Shown here: piece after piece, positions 8,500-17,253 of the stretch
Layout: each line of letters starts with the position of its first letter
Position numbering within the stretch: the stretch's first letter is position 1
DNA from: Kluyvera genomosp. 1
GTDB lineage: Bacteria > Pseudomonadota > Gammaproteobacteria > Enterobacterales > Enterobacteriaceae
Assembly (NCBI RefSeq): GCF_001266615.1
Contig: NZ_LGHZ01000014.1
Coordinates: 120,135 to 184,134, forward strand
Direction of reading: 5' to 3'
DNA length: 64,000 bases
Program-made: the position numbers and the translations under genes
The notes under the pieces: model-generated
Databases searched by the model: none
Told to the model about the DNA's origin: nothing
What the model saw: only the letters and a program-made list of their open reading frames with translations

Positions 8500-10619
8500 C
8501 CTCTGTACAGAACGTAATGGAATGGCTCAACGTCACCCGCCAAACCAATCCCGCGCTGGATGAAGACGCCGACGCGCTGTTGACGCGTCTGCTGGGGCTC
8601 AACGCCCAGCAGCAAACGCATCAACAGGCAAGCCTCCGTCGTGCAAGCATCGCGCTATTTGGTCACTCGCAGGCATCAAAAGCCCATTTACTGCGCACGC
8701 TGTGCGGCAGCGGTGATGGGCGTGTCGCGGTACAAACGGGAAGCAAAACCCTCGACTATTTCAGCCATATCAACCCTGGCCACAGCCTGACGCAAATGGC
8801 GGTACGTTTTAGTCGCGATCCGGCAACGCCTGACGATGCTTTCCCGCTGCGCCTGATGCTGATGAGTGAAGCCGAACTGGTACAACTGTTTATCACTCAC
8901 GCCATGCAGCGTGGCGACGTACGCGCCCCGGACAGTAGCGTTATCGCTCAGCGCCTGCGTGGCTGGCAAAGCCTGCGTCAGCCTCAACCGGTCCCAGGTA
9001 TTACGCCTGCGGAAATCGCCGCCATCGCGCGCTTCTGGCGTGACACCCTGCCCACCTCCTATCAGCAAATTGACGATGGGCTGTGGTATCAGTTCGCCCG
9101 CCTGCTGCCGTCACTCGATCTCACCGCCCGCGCCCGCGCCTGGTCGCTGCTGTGGGGCGAGCAGCAAGATCTCACGCAACAATGGCTGAAATTAGCACAT
9201 ACCCTGCACCAGCTCGGCAATCGCCGGGAAGTCATGGCACCGCTGAGTTTGTTGGTGGACGCATTCACCCTGCCGATGGATTCATTTTTAACGCCGGGCG
9301 GCGAAAGTGAAGACGCGGTGCTGGTCCATCCGCTCGCCGCAGAAGGCTACCAAAACGCGGTGAGCATACCGGCTACCACGCTGGCGCTACTGACCGTCGA
9401 ACTGGTGCTGAGCTGCGAAAACGGCGTATTGGATAACGTCGATATCATTGACATTCCAGTGCCTGAAGCGACAGCCGAGTCGCCGCTGTGGGCGTGTAAA
9501 TGCCGCTGGCTGCTCGACCACTATCGCCAGCACCGCCAGCCGGACATTCTGCTTGTGTGCAACGCCACCGCCCAGCGCGCGATGATCCCGGCAACCGCCA
9601 AAGCGCTGCTGCGCTGGGTCAATGAAACCCAACCTGCGCAGGAGAACAAACTGCCGGGCCTGGTGTGGGCAATTACCCCGGAAGATGACCGTTTTGTGCA
9701 TCAGCGTCATTTTGACGAAGCCATCCAGCAGTTGGTGGGTAAACCGGGGCAACATTGGGGCACGCTGCAGGCGTTGGATCACAGCAGCCTGCAGCGCCTT
9801 GTCGAGTGGTTGTCGCAGGCCACATTACCCGAACTGCGCCAGCGCCGCTTTGCCGCCATCGCCAGCGGCTACCAGCAGCAGCTCAGTGCGCTGTGTCAGC
9901 CGCTCTTGTCTTCTACGCAAAACCATGCGGCACAGGCGCAGTCGGCTATCCGCGAACTGCAAACACACGCGTCACGTCACGGCGAACTGCTGGAGAGCCT
10001 GCTGCCGGATCTGTTCGCCTTCGACGCGCTTTGCCAGGTCCAGCAGCAGCGCGAAGAGAAAGTAAGCGGCCTGTTTAACGACACCGTTGACCTCTTCGCG
10101 GCTCCGGAAACGCCGCAACAGAGTGCGCTCGCACATCAGGATCACGGCTCGCAGGCCTACGCCCTGTGGTGTAAACACCTCCGTCAATGGAGCCGCCAGC
10201 CACATGCATTGCTGACGCCAGCAACCCAGCAGCAGCTGACGCTGGCACTTATCGCCGCCAGCCAGCAGGTGTCGCTCGCCCAGCGGCTGCGCCGGGTCAG
10301 CGCCGAGCAGCAGGCCGGTGCCGCCCAACTGCGCGCGACGATAGGCGATTTTATTAACTGGCTCGGTTATGCTGAACTGCCGGTTGACCAGCGTCCGGCA
10401 AGCCGCATCGCCAAAGACAGCGCGATATTCGCGCAAAATACGGCCACCAGCAGCACACGTTTGACCCAGCTTGGCGAACAGCCGGTGCATGCCGCCACGC
10501 GCTATGTTTATGACTGGCTGGTGGCGTTATACGCCCGCAGCACTGAAGCAGGTGAAGAGATCAATCTGCTGCAATTAGATAAAGCGGCGCAGCGTCAGCT
10601 GCAGTCGTTACTCCAGTAA
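8496..10619 (+). CDS. srfC: SrfC-family protein with degenerate P-loop
   Basis: A 707-residue protein, third gene of srfABC. Near the N-terminus, SIALFGHSQASKAHLL (51-66) sits where a Walker A loop is expected. It reads G-x4-S-K-A instead of G-x4-G-K-S/T, so nucleotide binding may be weak or lost. A beta-strand followed by DIPV (about 319-322) sits where a GTPase DxxG motif would be, again without the last Gly. The C-terminal half (about 450-707) is rich in Gln, Leu and Arg and looks helical, giving a dynamin-like outline that is inference only. Translation is coupled to srfB. Confidence 0.82.
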   Translation: MTSVQNVMEWLNVTRQTNPALDEDADALLTRLLGLNAQQQTHQQASLRRASIALFGHSQASKAHLLRTLCGSGDGRVAVQTGSKTLDYFSHINPGHSLTQMAVRFSRDPATPDDAFPLRLMLMSEAELVQLFITHAMQRGDVRAPDSSVIAQRLRGWQSLRQPQPVPGITPAEIAAIARFWRDTLPTSYQQIDDGLWYQFARLLPSLDLTARARAWSLLWGEQQDLTQQWLKLAHTLHQLGNRREVMAPLSLLVDAFTLPMDSFLTPGGESEDAVLVHPLAAEGYQNAVSIPATTLALLTVELVLSCENGVLDNVDIIDIPVPEATAESPLWACKCRWLLDHYRQHRQPDILLVCNATAQRAMIPATAKALLRWVNETQPAQENKLPGLVWAITPEDDRFVHQRHFDEAIQQLVGKPGQHWGTLQALDHSSLQRLVEWLSQATLPELRQRRFAAIASGYQQQLSALCQPLLSSTQNHAAQAQSAIRELQTHASRHGELLESLLPDLFAFDALCQVQQQREEKVSGLFNDTVDLFAAPETPQQSALAHQDHGSQAYALWCKHLRQWSRQPHALLTPATQQQLTLALIAASQQVSLAQRLRRVSAEQQAGAAQLRATIGDFINWLGYAELPVDQRPASRIAKDSAIFAQNTATSSTRLTQLGEQPVHAATRYVYDWLVALYARSTEAGEEINLLQLDKAAQRQLQSLLQ

Positions 10620-10750
10620 CCCTCGGCGGCACAAGGATGTGAACCGCTCTTCGAATTGCAAAAAAAGCGTGCGAAATCTGCATCATGGATGTTCAGCCCC
10701 GGCGCACCTCTTTACACTCGATCCGTTACCCGAATCGATAAGAGGTTTCC

Positions 10751-12184
10751 ATGACAATCCCCTGCACCCTGTTTATTAACGGCGAAGCCTGTTCGGCATC
10801 AAACGCCGCCACTTTCAGCCGCACTAACCCCGTCAGCGGCGACGTTGCCACTCTTGCGCCCGCAGCCACCCTCACCGATGCCATTCGCACCGCCGATGCG
10901 GCCGCCGCCGCATTTCCTTTATGGCGCGATACGCCACCCGGCGAGCGTCGGCGACTGCTGTTAGCCGCAGCCGAACAGCTTGAACAGCGAAGCGATCGGT
11001 TTGTGGCCGCCATGAATGCCGAAACCGGTGCTACGCCACACTGGGCCGGGTTTAACGTCCATCTCGGCGCCGATATTCTGCGTGAAGCCGCTACGCTCAC
11101 CACCCAAATTGACGGTCAGGTGATCCCGTCCAATATTCCAGGAAACCTGGCGATGGCCACGCGCCAGGGAGCCGGCGTGGTGTTGGGTATGGCGCCGTGG
11201 AACGCGCCGATCATACTGGCGGTACGCGCCATTGCTACGCCTCTGGCCTGCGGCAACACGGTGATCCTCAAAGGTTCAGAGCTGTCGCCAGCGACCCAGG
11301 GGCTGATTATCGAGGCGCTGGCAGCGGCTGGGTTCCCCGCGGGCGTGGTGAATTATCTCTCCTGTGCGCCGCAGGATGCCCCTGCACTCGTGGAAACGCT
11401 GATTGCCCACCCGGGCGTACGGCGCATCAATTTCACCGGTTCCACGCCGGTTGGACGCATCATTGCCCAAACCTGCGCCAAACATCTTAAACCGGTGGTG
11501 CTGGAACTCGGCGGTAAAGCCCCGCTGCTGGTGCTCACTGACGCAGACCTTGAGCAAGCCGCGGCGGGTGCAACCTTTGGTGCCTTCGCCAATGCCGGGC
11601 AGATTTGTATGTCCACCGAACGCATCATCGTCGACGATGCTGTTGCTGAGTCATTTATCGCAGCATTAGTCAAACGGGTAAATGCCTTGCCTGCGGGGCT
11701 GTTGGGATCGGTGGTTGATAACAAAACCGTTGAGCGCTGCAACGCGTTGATTGATGATGCGCTGGCAAAAGGCGCCACGCTGCTTACCGGTGGCAAAGCC
11801 AACTCGACGATGATGGCCGCGACATTGCTGGATGGAGTGACACCGGATATGCGCATCTGGCATGAAGAATCATTTGGCCCGGTGAAATCCGTCATCCGCG
11901 CCCGTGACGAACAAGACGCGCTGCGCATCGCCAACGACAGCGCCTACGGCTTGTCTTCCGCCGTCTACAGCCGCGACACCGCCCGCGCCTGGAACGTGGC
12001 GCAGAATCTGCAAACCGGGATCTGCCACATTAACGGCCCAACGGTACATGACGAAGCGCAAATGCCGTTTGGTGGTACCAAAGATTCAGGCTACGGTCGC
12101 TTTGGCGGACGTGCGGGGATTCATGAATTTACCGAACTGCGTTGGGTCACTCTGCAGACGACCCCACGAACGTTACCGTTTTAA
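10751..12184 (+). CDS. NAD(P)-dependent aldehyde dehydrogenase, aromatic-aldehyde type
   Basis: A 477-residue aldehyde dehydrogenase. Family landmarks in order are the Rossmann/oxyanion segment MAPWNAPI (about residue 153), KGSELSPAT, FTGSTPVG, the general-base Glu in LELGGKAP, the nucleophilic Cys in NAGQICMSTER, EESFGPV and the late MPFGGTKDSGYGRFGG. The sequence style resembles vanillin/salicylaldehyde dehydrogenases. That fits the pca genes downstream, since such enzymes feed aromatic acids to protocatechuate, but substrate is inference. It follows its own 131-base gap with an AGAGG ribosome site, so it is probably transcribed separately from srfABC. Confidence 0.85.
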   Translation: MTIPCTLFINGEACSASNAATFSRTNPVSGDVATLAPAATLTDAIRTADAAAAAFPLWRDTPPGERRRLLLAAAEQLEQRSDRFVAAMNAETGATPHWAGFNVHLGADILREAATLTTQIDGQVIPSNIPGNLAMATRQGAGVVLGMAPWNAPIILAVRAIATPLACGNTVILKGSELSPATQGLIIEALAAAGFPAGVVNYLSCAPQDAPALVETLIAHPGVRRINFTGSTPVGRIIAQTCAKHLKPVVLELGGKAPLLVLTDADLEQAAAGATFGAFANAGQICMSTERIIVDDAVAESFIAALVKRVNALPAGLLGSVVDNKTVERCNALIDDALAKGATLLTGGKANSTMMAATLLDGVTPDMRIWHEESFGPVKSVIRARDEQDALRIANDSAYGLSSAVYSRDTARAWNVAQNLQTGICHINGPTVHDEAQMPFGGTKDSGYGRFGGRAGIHEFTELRWVTLQTTPRTLPF

Positions 12185-12194
12185 CCTGCGTTTC

Positions 12195-12238
12195 GGGCCG
12201 GATGGCAGCGCTGCCGCCCGGCCAGACGAGGTTTTTTA
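12195..12238. repeat. REP-like palindromic unit / probable terminator
   Basis: GGCCGG (12196-12201) and CCGGCC (12218-12223) enclose the inner palindrome GGCAGC-GCTGCC, giving a nearly perfect 28-base hairpin of the enterobacterial REP type. A run of six T follows at 12232-12237. It lies between the convergent aldehyde dehydrogenase and pectinesterase genes and overlaps the pectinesterase stop codon, so it probably ends aldehyde dehydrogenase transcription. Confidence 0.7.
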
Positions 12239-13468
12239 CCGCTCCCACAGGCGGTTGAACTGCACATCGTTTAGCTGCCGTGAAGGGTCAGCATTGCCCT
12301 TAAACGGCCTTGCGGTGGTGGCAGCGGCCCCCCATGGCGACAGGCTGTCATACCCGTTGTCGATAGTGCTGTTGATAATCAACACCTGCCCGTTGGCGGT
12401 TTGCCCCGGCAGATAACCGGTTTTCCCGGCCCCCTGATCCCAGGCTCGTCCCAGTTTGGCTTTGAAAGTGCCTTTATAACCGTCGTCGGTGGTAAAACGG
12501 CTGTTCTTCACCAGAAAACCATACGGGTTATCCGGCAACGTATTGGGCGCCAGCACGTAGGCCTCCGGCGATTGGCGGCTGGAAACGGTATGGAAATGAA
12601 CCCCCTCAAACACCGTATTCGCCCGGCCAAAGACGTAATCAACATCGCCTTCGATATAGCTGTCCTTGACGTAAACGCGATGAATTCGATCGGTTAACGC
12701 CTCATTTTTCCGATTACTGATATTGAGATACAACGTATCCTGACGCCCCAGCAGACGTAGATTTTGCAGCTGGATGCGATCGCCATCGGTACGCAGCGCC
12801 ACCCCTTGATGAGTGCCGCCATCGACAGTGTCGAGCAGACTGTTGGCGATCGTTAAATTCACGAGCTGGAGATCGTTACTCTGCGACCAGAATACAGCGG
12901 CACAGTTGGTGCCGATAAGTGCGGTGGTTTTTCCGGCACACAGCGCGTACTGATAATAGGCCGGGGAGTTTGGTGGGTAGTGGTCGGCATTCACCGTTTG
13001 ACGATACTGCGCGGGGCTAAACTGTGAGTCCAGCGCCAGCTCGATGCGTACCGCATCCGGCTGTTTTCCAGAACCAAAAACGGTGATAGGCGGAGCATCA
13101 TCGGGAATATACACCGTGCCGGTATAGACCCCCGGCTCAAGACGAATGTAAATTCGCTCTGTGCCCTGATGCTGGGCAATAGCGGCATCCACGGCCTGCT
13201 GAACACGCGTGAACGGTGCTCCGCTTGCGGCCACGCGCCATGGCGTATCAATATTGCTAAGGTTGATGTCCCCTGGCTGCCACGCGCCTTGCGGATGGCT
13301 CCTAAGGCCGCCCTGAGCAAAATAGTTTGCCGCGGTATAAGGTGCGGCTTCCTGGGCCGTCAACAGCGGTCTGGTCGCCGTCCCTGTTGATAAAGGTGCC
13401 GCGCAGCCCTGTAACACCAGCGGCATACAGAGCAGCGTCGTCATTCCCAGATACGGTATTTTTATCAT
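12236..13468 (-). CDS. Pectinesterase-family outer-membrane lipoprotein (PemB/YbhC type)
   Basis: A 410-residue carbohydrate esterase family 8 protein. It has a lipoprotein signal with lipobox LQGC at about 19-22 and no Asp at +2, so outer-membrane sorting is expected. Pectinesterase motifs are intact: GRQDTLY with the acid/base Asp, YIEGDVDYVFGRA with the nucleophilic Asp, and LGRAWD with the substrate Arg. The family demethylates pectin, or acts on short oligogalacturonides in the lipoprotein forms (Dickeya PemB, about 433 residues). E. coli YbhC is a close architectural relative, so esterase activity is likely but substrate is unproven. GGAGAACCG precedes the ATG. Confidence 0.85.
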   Translation of the reverse strand: MIKIPYLGMTTLLCMPLVLQGCAAPLSTGTATRPLLTAQEAAPYTAANYFAQGGLRSHPQGAWQPGDINLSNIDTPWRVAASGAPFTRVQQAVDAAIAQHQGTERIYIRLEPGVYTGTVYIPDDAPPITVFGSGKQPDAVRIELALDSQFSPAQYRQTVNADHYPPNSPAYYQYALCAGKTTALIGTNCAAVFWSQSNDLQLVNLTIANSLLDTVDGGTHQGVALRTDGDRIQLQNLRLLGRQDTLYLNISNRKNEALTDRIHRVYVKDSYIEGDVDYVFGRANTVFEGVHFHTVSSRQSPEAYVLAPNTLPDNPYGFLVKNSRFTTDDGYKGTFKAKLGRAWDQGAGKTGYLPGQTANGQVLIINSTIDNGYDSLSPWGAAATTARPFKGNADPSRQLNDVQFNRLWER

Positions 13469-13546
13469 CGGTTCTCCATCACTTGCATGAAATAGAAACT
13501 GAGAACCGATAATAATGGAACTGCATTTTATTTTATAACCAGGCGA

Positions 13547-13936
13547 TCACGCTTTCTCTGCGTCTAGCTCATCAAATACCTGCTGCGCCAGATGCATGGT
13601 AGCGTTCGCCGCAGGCAGACCGCAGTACAGTGCTGAATGCATAATCAGCTCTTTAAGCTCATCGCGGGTCACGCCGTTGTTAAACGACGCGCGCAGGTGC
13701 ATTTTCAGCTCAGCCTCGCGGTTTAATGCGATCAGCATCGCAATGGTTATCATGCTGCGGGTGTGATGATCGAGACCCGGACGCGTCCAGGTCTCGCCCC
13801 AGGCGTAGCGCGTAATAAAATCCTGAAACTCTTCATTGAGCGGCGAGAGTTTTTGCAAGGTGCGGTCAACGTGGGCATCGCCCAGCACTTTGCGGCGTAC
13901 CGCCATTCCCTGCTGGTAGCGCGAATTATCGCTCAT
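13547..13936 (-). CDS. pcaC: 4-carboxymuconolactone decarboxylase PcaC
   Basis: A 129-residue AhpD-like helical protein. It decarboxylates 4-carboxymuconolactone to 3-oxoadipate enol-lactone in the protocatechuate branch of the beta-ketoadipate pathway. Signatures are WTRPGLDHHTRSMITIAML, HLRASFNNGVTRDELKELI and SALYCGLPAANATM. The chosen ATG at 13936 gives the usual start MSDNSRYQQGM and overlaps the pcaD end by 11 bases; an ATG at 13951 would add MWRET. It is the last gene of the operon, separate from pcaD rather than fused as PcaL. Confidence 0.92.
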   Translation of the reverse strand: MSDNSRYQQGMAVRRKVLGDAHVDRTLQKLSPLNEEFQDFITRYAWGETWTRPGLDHHTRSMITIAMLIALNREAELKMHLRASFNNGVTRDELKELIMHSALYCGLPAANATMHLAQQVFDELDAEKA

Positions 13937-14690
13937 CGTTTCTCTCCACAAATGCCGTCAGTGCGGCGGTGAACTCTTCGCTGGCTTCTACATTTGACAA
14001 GTGTGATGCCGGCAGCACCACCTGGAACGAACCGTCAATTTGTTGATGCAGATAATCCGCGTCGGCGACCGTTGTCACCGGATCGTATTCACCGGCGATA
14101 ATCAGCGTCGGCAGGCGAATAGCCGCTACTTCTGCGCGTAAATCGGCGGCTGCCAGCGCATCACAGCATTCGGCGTAGCCTTCCGCATTTGAGTTCGCCA
14201 GTTGATGACACAGCTGCTCTACCTCTGCAGGCTGATGCTGACGGAAGTCATGGCTAAACCAGCGATCCGCCGCCCCCGCGGCAACCACGCCCATGCCTTC
14301 ATTGCGTACGGTGCGCGCACGAGAAAGCCAGCCCGCCTGCTCGCCAATTTTGGCCGCCGTGTTGGCGACAGCCATTGCATGAAACCGCTCCGGGGCAAAG
14401 CGTGCCAGCCACAGCCCCGTCAACCCGCCCATTGAAATACCACAGAAAAATGCTTTCGGGATATTGAGATGATCGAGTAGCGTAATCACATCTTCACCCA
14501 ATTGTGACAACGTCACCTTTCCGTGTTTTGCAGTTTGCCCATGACCGTGGATATCATAGCGCAACACGCGAAAATTCTTCGATAACTCAGCAACCTGGGC
14601 GTCCCACAGCGACAACGTGGTACCCAGTGAATTCGACAGCACCAGCACCGGTGCTAATTCAGGCCCATCAAGACGATAATGGATATTCAT
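13926..14690 (-). CDS. pcaD: 3-oxoadipate enol-lactonase PcaD
   Basis: A 254-residue alpha/beta hydrolase that opens 3-oxoadipate enol-lactone to 3-oxoadipate. The nucleophile elbow is GISMGG at about residue 95. The acid Asp is in GEYDPVT and the catalytic His in LPASHLSNVE near the C-terminus. The ATG at 14690 follows AGGAGCAGGGAA and gives the family start MNIHYRLDG; an upstream in-frame start would add 13 unrelated residues. It overlaps the end of pcaB by 23 bases. Confidence 0.92.
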   Translation of the reverse strand: MNIHYRLDGPELAPVLVLSNSLGTTLSLWDAQVAELSKNFRVLRYDIHGHGQTAKHGKVTLSQLGEDVITLLDHLNIPKAFFCGISMGGLTGLWLARFAPERFHAMAVANTAAKIGEQAGWLSRARTVRNEGMGVVAAGAADRWFSHDFRQHQPAEVEQLCHQLANSNAEGYAECCDALAAADLRAEVAAIRLPTLIIAGEYDPVTTVADADYLHQQIDGSFQVVLPASHLSNVEASEEFTAALTAFVERNDER

Positions 14691-16032
14691 TTCCCTGCTC
14701 CTGATAGCGCGCCAGAACCTGACGCACAAAGTGTTCCGTACTGCCGATGGCGTTCGCCGGGTCCAGTAGCGGTGTAAGTTGCTCCGGAAAAAGATGCTGG
14801 CTCACCAGCGGATCGTTTTCCAGCAGCGGTTGTAACGGACAATCTAACGCTATTGCCCGGTGGCAAATTTTCTCGACTACATGGTGCGCATCGGCTTTGC
14901 CGATAAACGCCGCCAGCGCTTGAGTCACTGATTCGGCCATAATCAAACCATGGGTTATATCCAAATCGTCGCGCATTTTCTGCGCGTTAACCTGCATACC
15001 GCGCAGTAAAATTTCACTGTTTTCCATCACGCCGCCGACGAGCATGAGCAGCTCAGGCAGCGTCTCCCACTCCGCCTGCCAACCGCCGAGCGCACGCTCA
15101 TGTTGCTGAATTTGTGCCGCATACAGCGTCGCCATCAGGCCCGGCGTCCGCTGGACTGCCGCCAGAATCACGGCGCAGCCAACGGGGTTGCGCTTATGCG
15201 GCATCGCCGACGACCCGCCGCGCCCCTCGGCAATCGGTTCACTGACTTCTGCCACTTCGGTTTGCATCAACAGCGAAAAATCATTGGCCAGTTTGCCCAG
15301 TGTGCCGCCAAGCCCGGCATACCAGCTTGCCACTTCGATAATGCGATCGCGCTGGCTGTGCCATGGTGTGTCTGGTAGAGAGAGATGTAGGGTCTCTGCC
15401 AGTCGCTGCGCGACTTCCGGCCCCTGTAATTTCAGTGACGCCAGGGTGCCCGCGGCGCCGCCAAACTGCAGGGCCAGTACGCGCGGGCGCATTTCAGCCA
15501 GCCGTTGCTGCCAGCGCAGTAAGGCATCGAGCGTTCCCGCAAGCTTCAGGCCAAAGGTGATGGGTAACGCATGCTGCATCCAGGTACGGCCGGGCATCAG
15601 CGTCTGCCGATGGTGTTCTACCTGTTCCGCCAGCACCTGCATCACGCGCTGCAGACGCTTGTCCGTCTCGTCCAGCGCCTGGCGCAGCTGCAACACCCTA
15701 CCCGTATCAATCGCATCCTGGCTGGTAGCACCCCAGTGAACATAGCGAGAGGCCTCGGCATCCCCGGCCTTGACCCGTTGCGTGAGCTGTTTGACCAGCG
15801 GGATTGCCAGATTACCGGCATTGGCAGCATCATGAGCCAGCGCAGGAAAGTCCAGATTTTCTGCCCGGCAGGCCGCAACGATCGGATGCATCGCCGACGC
15901 CGGGATAACCCCGCACTGCGCTTGCGCCATGGCCAGCGCAGCTTCAAAATCCAGCATGCCCTGTACGGTTTGCTCATCGCTAAAAAAATCCGTCAGCGCG
16001 CGAGTACGCAATAGCGGGGTCAACAAACTCAT
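14668..16032 (-). CDS. pcaB: 3-carboxy-cis,cis-muconate cycloisomerase PcaB
   Basis: A 454-residue member of the fumarase/aspartase superfamily. It cyclises 3-carboxy-cis,cis-muconate, the protocatechuate ring-cleavage product, to 4-carboxymuconolactone. The superfamily signature GSSAMPHKRNPV is present at about residues 271-282, with HWGATSQDAIDTG near 97-109. An AAGGAG ribosome site lies five bases before the ATG and nine bases separate it from pcaF. PcaB needs ring-cleavage enzyme PcaGH upstream, which is not encoded in this window. Confidence 0.93.
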   Translation of the reverse strand: MSLLTPLLRTRALTDFFSDEQTVQGMLDFEAALAMAQAQCGVIPASAMHPIVAACRAENLDFPALAHDAANAGNLAIPLVKQLTQRVKAGDAEASRYVHWGATSQDAIDTGRVLQLRQALDETDKRLQRVMQVLAEQVEHHRQTLMPGRTWMQHALPITFGLKLAGTLDALLRWQQRLAEMRPRVLALQFGGAAGTLASLKLQGPEVAQRLAETLHLSLPDTPWHSQRDRIIEVASWYAGLGGTLGKLANDFSLLMQTEVAEVSEPIAEGRGGSSAMPHKRNPVGCAVILAAVQRTPGLMATLYAAQIQQHERALGGWQAEWETLPELLMLVGGVMENSEILLRGMQVNAQKMRDDLDITHGLIMAESVTQALAAFIGKADAHHVVEKICHRAIALDCPLQPLLENDPLVSQHLFPEQLTPLLDPANAIGSTEHFVRQVLARYQEQGNEYPLSS

Positions 16033-16041
16033 TCCAGCTCC

Positions 16042-17244
16042 TTAAACGCGTTCAATGATCAGTGCAATCCCCTGGCCCACGCCGATACACATGGTGCACA
16101 GCGCGTAGCGCCCACCGGTACGACGCAGTTGATAGGCTGCCGTCATTGCCAGTCGCCCGCCGGATGCCCCTAACGGGTGACCTAACGCAATCGCCCCGCC
16201 GTTCGGGTTGACGTGCGCAGCATCATCCGGAAGCCCTAAATCACGCAGTACCGCCAGCGCCTGGGCGGCGAAGGCCTCGTTCAATTCAATAACATCCATT
16301 TGCGCCAGCGTTAGCCCGGTTTGCGCCAAGACTTTACGTACTGCGGGTGCCGGGCCAAAGCCCATGATGCGCGGCGCCACGCCGGCGGTCGCCACGCCAA
16401 CCACGCGCGCTAACGGCCGCAAATCATTCTGTACCATGGCCGCTTCACTGGCTAACAGCAGCGCACAGGCACCATCGTTAACCCCAGAAGCATTACCCGC
16501 CGTGACGGTGGCATCCGGGCGCACAACACCTTTGAGTTTGGCCAGCGCCTCAATCGAGGTGCTACGCGGATGTTCATCCTGGGCAAAACAAAGCGGCTCG
16601 CCCTTACGCTGCGGGATCCATACCGGAATCAGTTCATCCGTAAATATGCCGCGACTCTGCGCATCGGCGGTACGTAGCTGGCTACGCAGCGCAAAGGCGT
16701 CCTGATCCGCGCGAGAAATAGCAAAATCGGTCGCCACGTTCTCCGCCGTTTCCGGCATGGAATCAACCCCGTAAAGGGCTTTCATCTGCGCATTAATGAA
16801 GCGCCAGCCGATGGTGGTATCTTCCATTTTCATGCTGCGGCTAAAGGCACTTTCAGCTTTGCCCATCACAAATGGCGCACGCGACATGCTTTCGACTCCG
16901 CCTGCGATCATCAGTTGTGTTTCGCCACTTTTGATAGCCCGCGCCGCAATCCCGATAGCGTCAAGGCTGGAGCCACACAGTCGGTTTACCGTACTGCCCG
17001 GCACCGTATCCGGCAACCCCGCAAGTAATAGGGCCATTCGCGCCACGTTGCGGTTGTCTTCACCCGCCTGGTTGGCACAACCGTAGATAACGTCGTCAAT
17101 ACGCGCTGGATCTAAACCCCGATTGCGCTCCAACAGCGCTTTTAGCGGCAAGGCCCCCAAATCATCGGCGCGAACGCTGGAAAGCGTACCACCAAAACGA
17201 CCAAACGGTGTGCGCACTGCGTCGCAGATAAATGCTTGATTCAT
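16042..17244 (-). CDS. pcaF: 3-oxoadipyl-CoA thiolase PcaF
   Basis: A 400-residue thiolase that cleaves 3-oxoadipyl-CoA with CoA to acetyl-CoA and succinyl-CoA. The acyl-accepting Cys is in NRLCGSSLDAIG (about 90), the catalytic His in GHPLGASGGR, and the second Cys in CMCIGVGQG near the C-terminus. Three ATG codons lie in a row at 17250, 17247 and 17244. AAGGA directly abuts the first, and only the third has a normal spacing of six, so 17244 is chosen. The related phenylacetate thiolase PaaJ is similar, but the pca operon context settles the call. Confidence 0.92.
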   Translation of the reverse strand: MNQAFICDAVRTPFGRFGGTLSSVRADDLGALPLKALLERNRGLDPARIDDVIYGCANQAGEDNRNVARMALLLAGLPDTVPGSTVNRLCGSSLDAIGIAARAIKSGETQLMIAGGVESMSRAPFVMGKAESAFSRSMKMEDTTIGWRFINAQMKALYGVDSMPETAENVATDFAISRADQDAFALRSQLRTADAQSRGIFTDELIPVWIPQRKGEPLCFAQDEHPRSTSIEALAKLKGVVRPDATVTAGNASGVNDGACALLLASEAAMVQNDLRPLARVVGVATAGVAPRIMGFGPAPAVRKVLAQTGLTLAQMDVIELNEAFAAQALAVLRDLGLPDDAAHVNPNGGAIALGHPLGASGGRLAMTAAYQLRRTGGRYALCTMCIGVGQGIALIIERV

Positions 17245-17253
17245 CATCATTCC

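Noticed and set aside
12187..12238. REP-like hairpin as an insertion-sequence end
   Set aside because: It is a single palindromic unit of the common REP type with no transposase or target duplication nearby.
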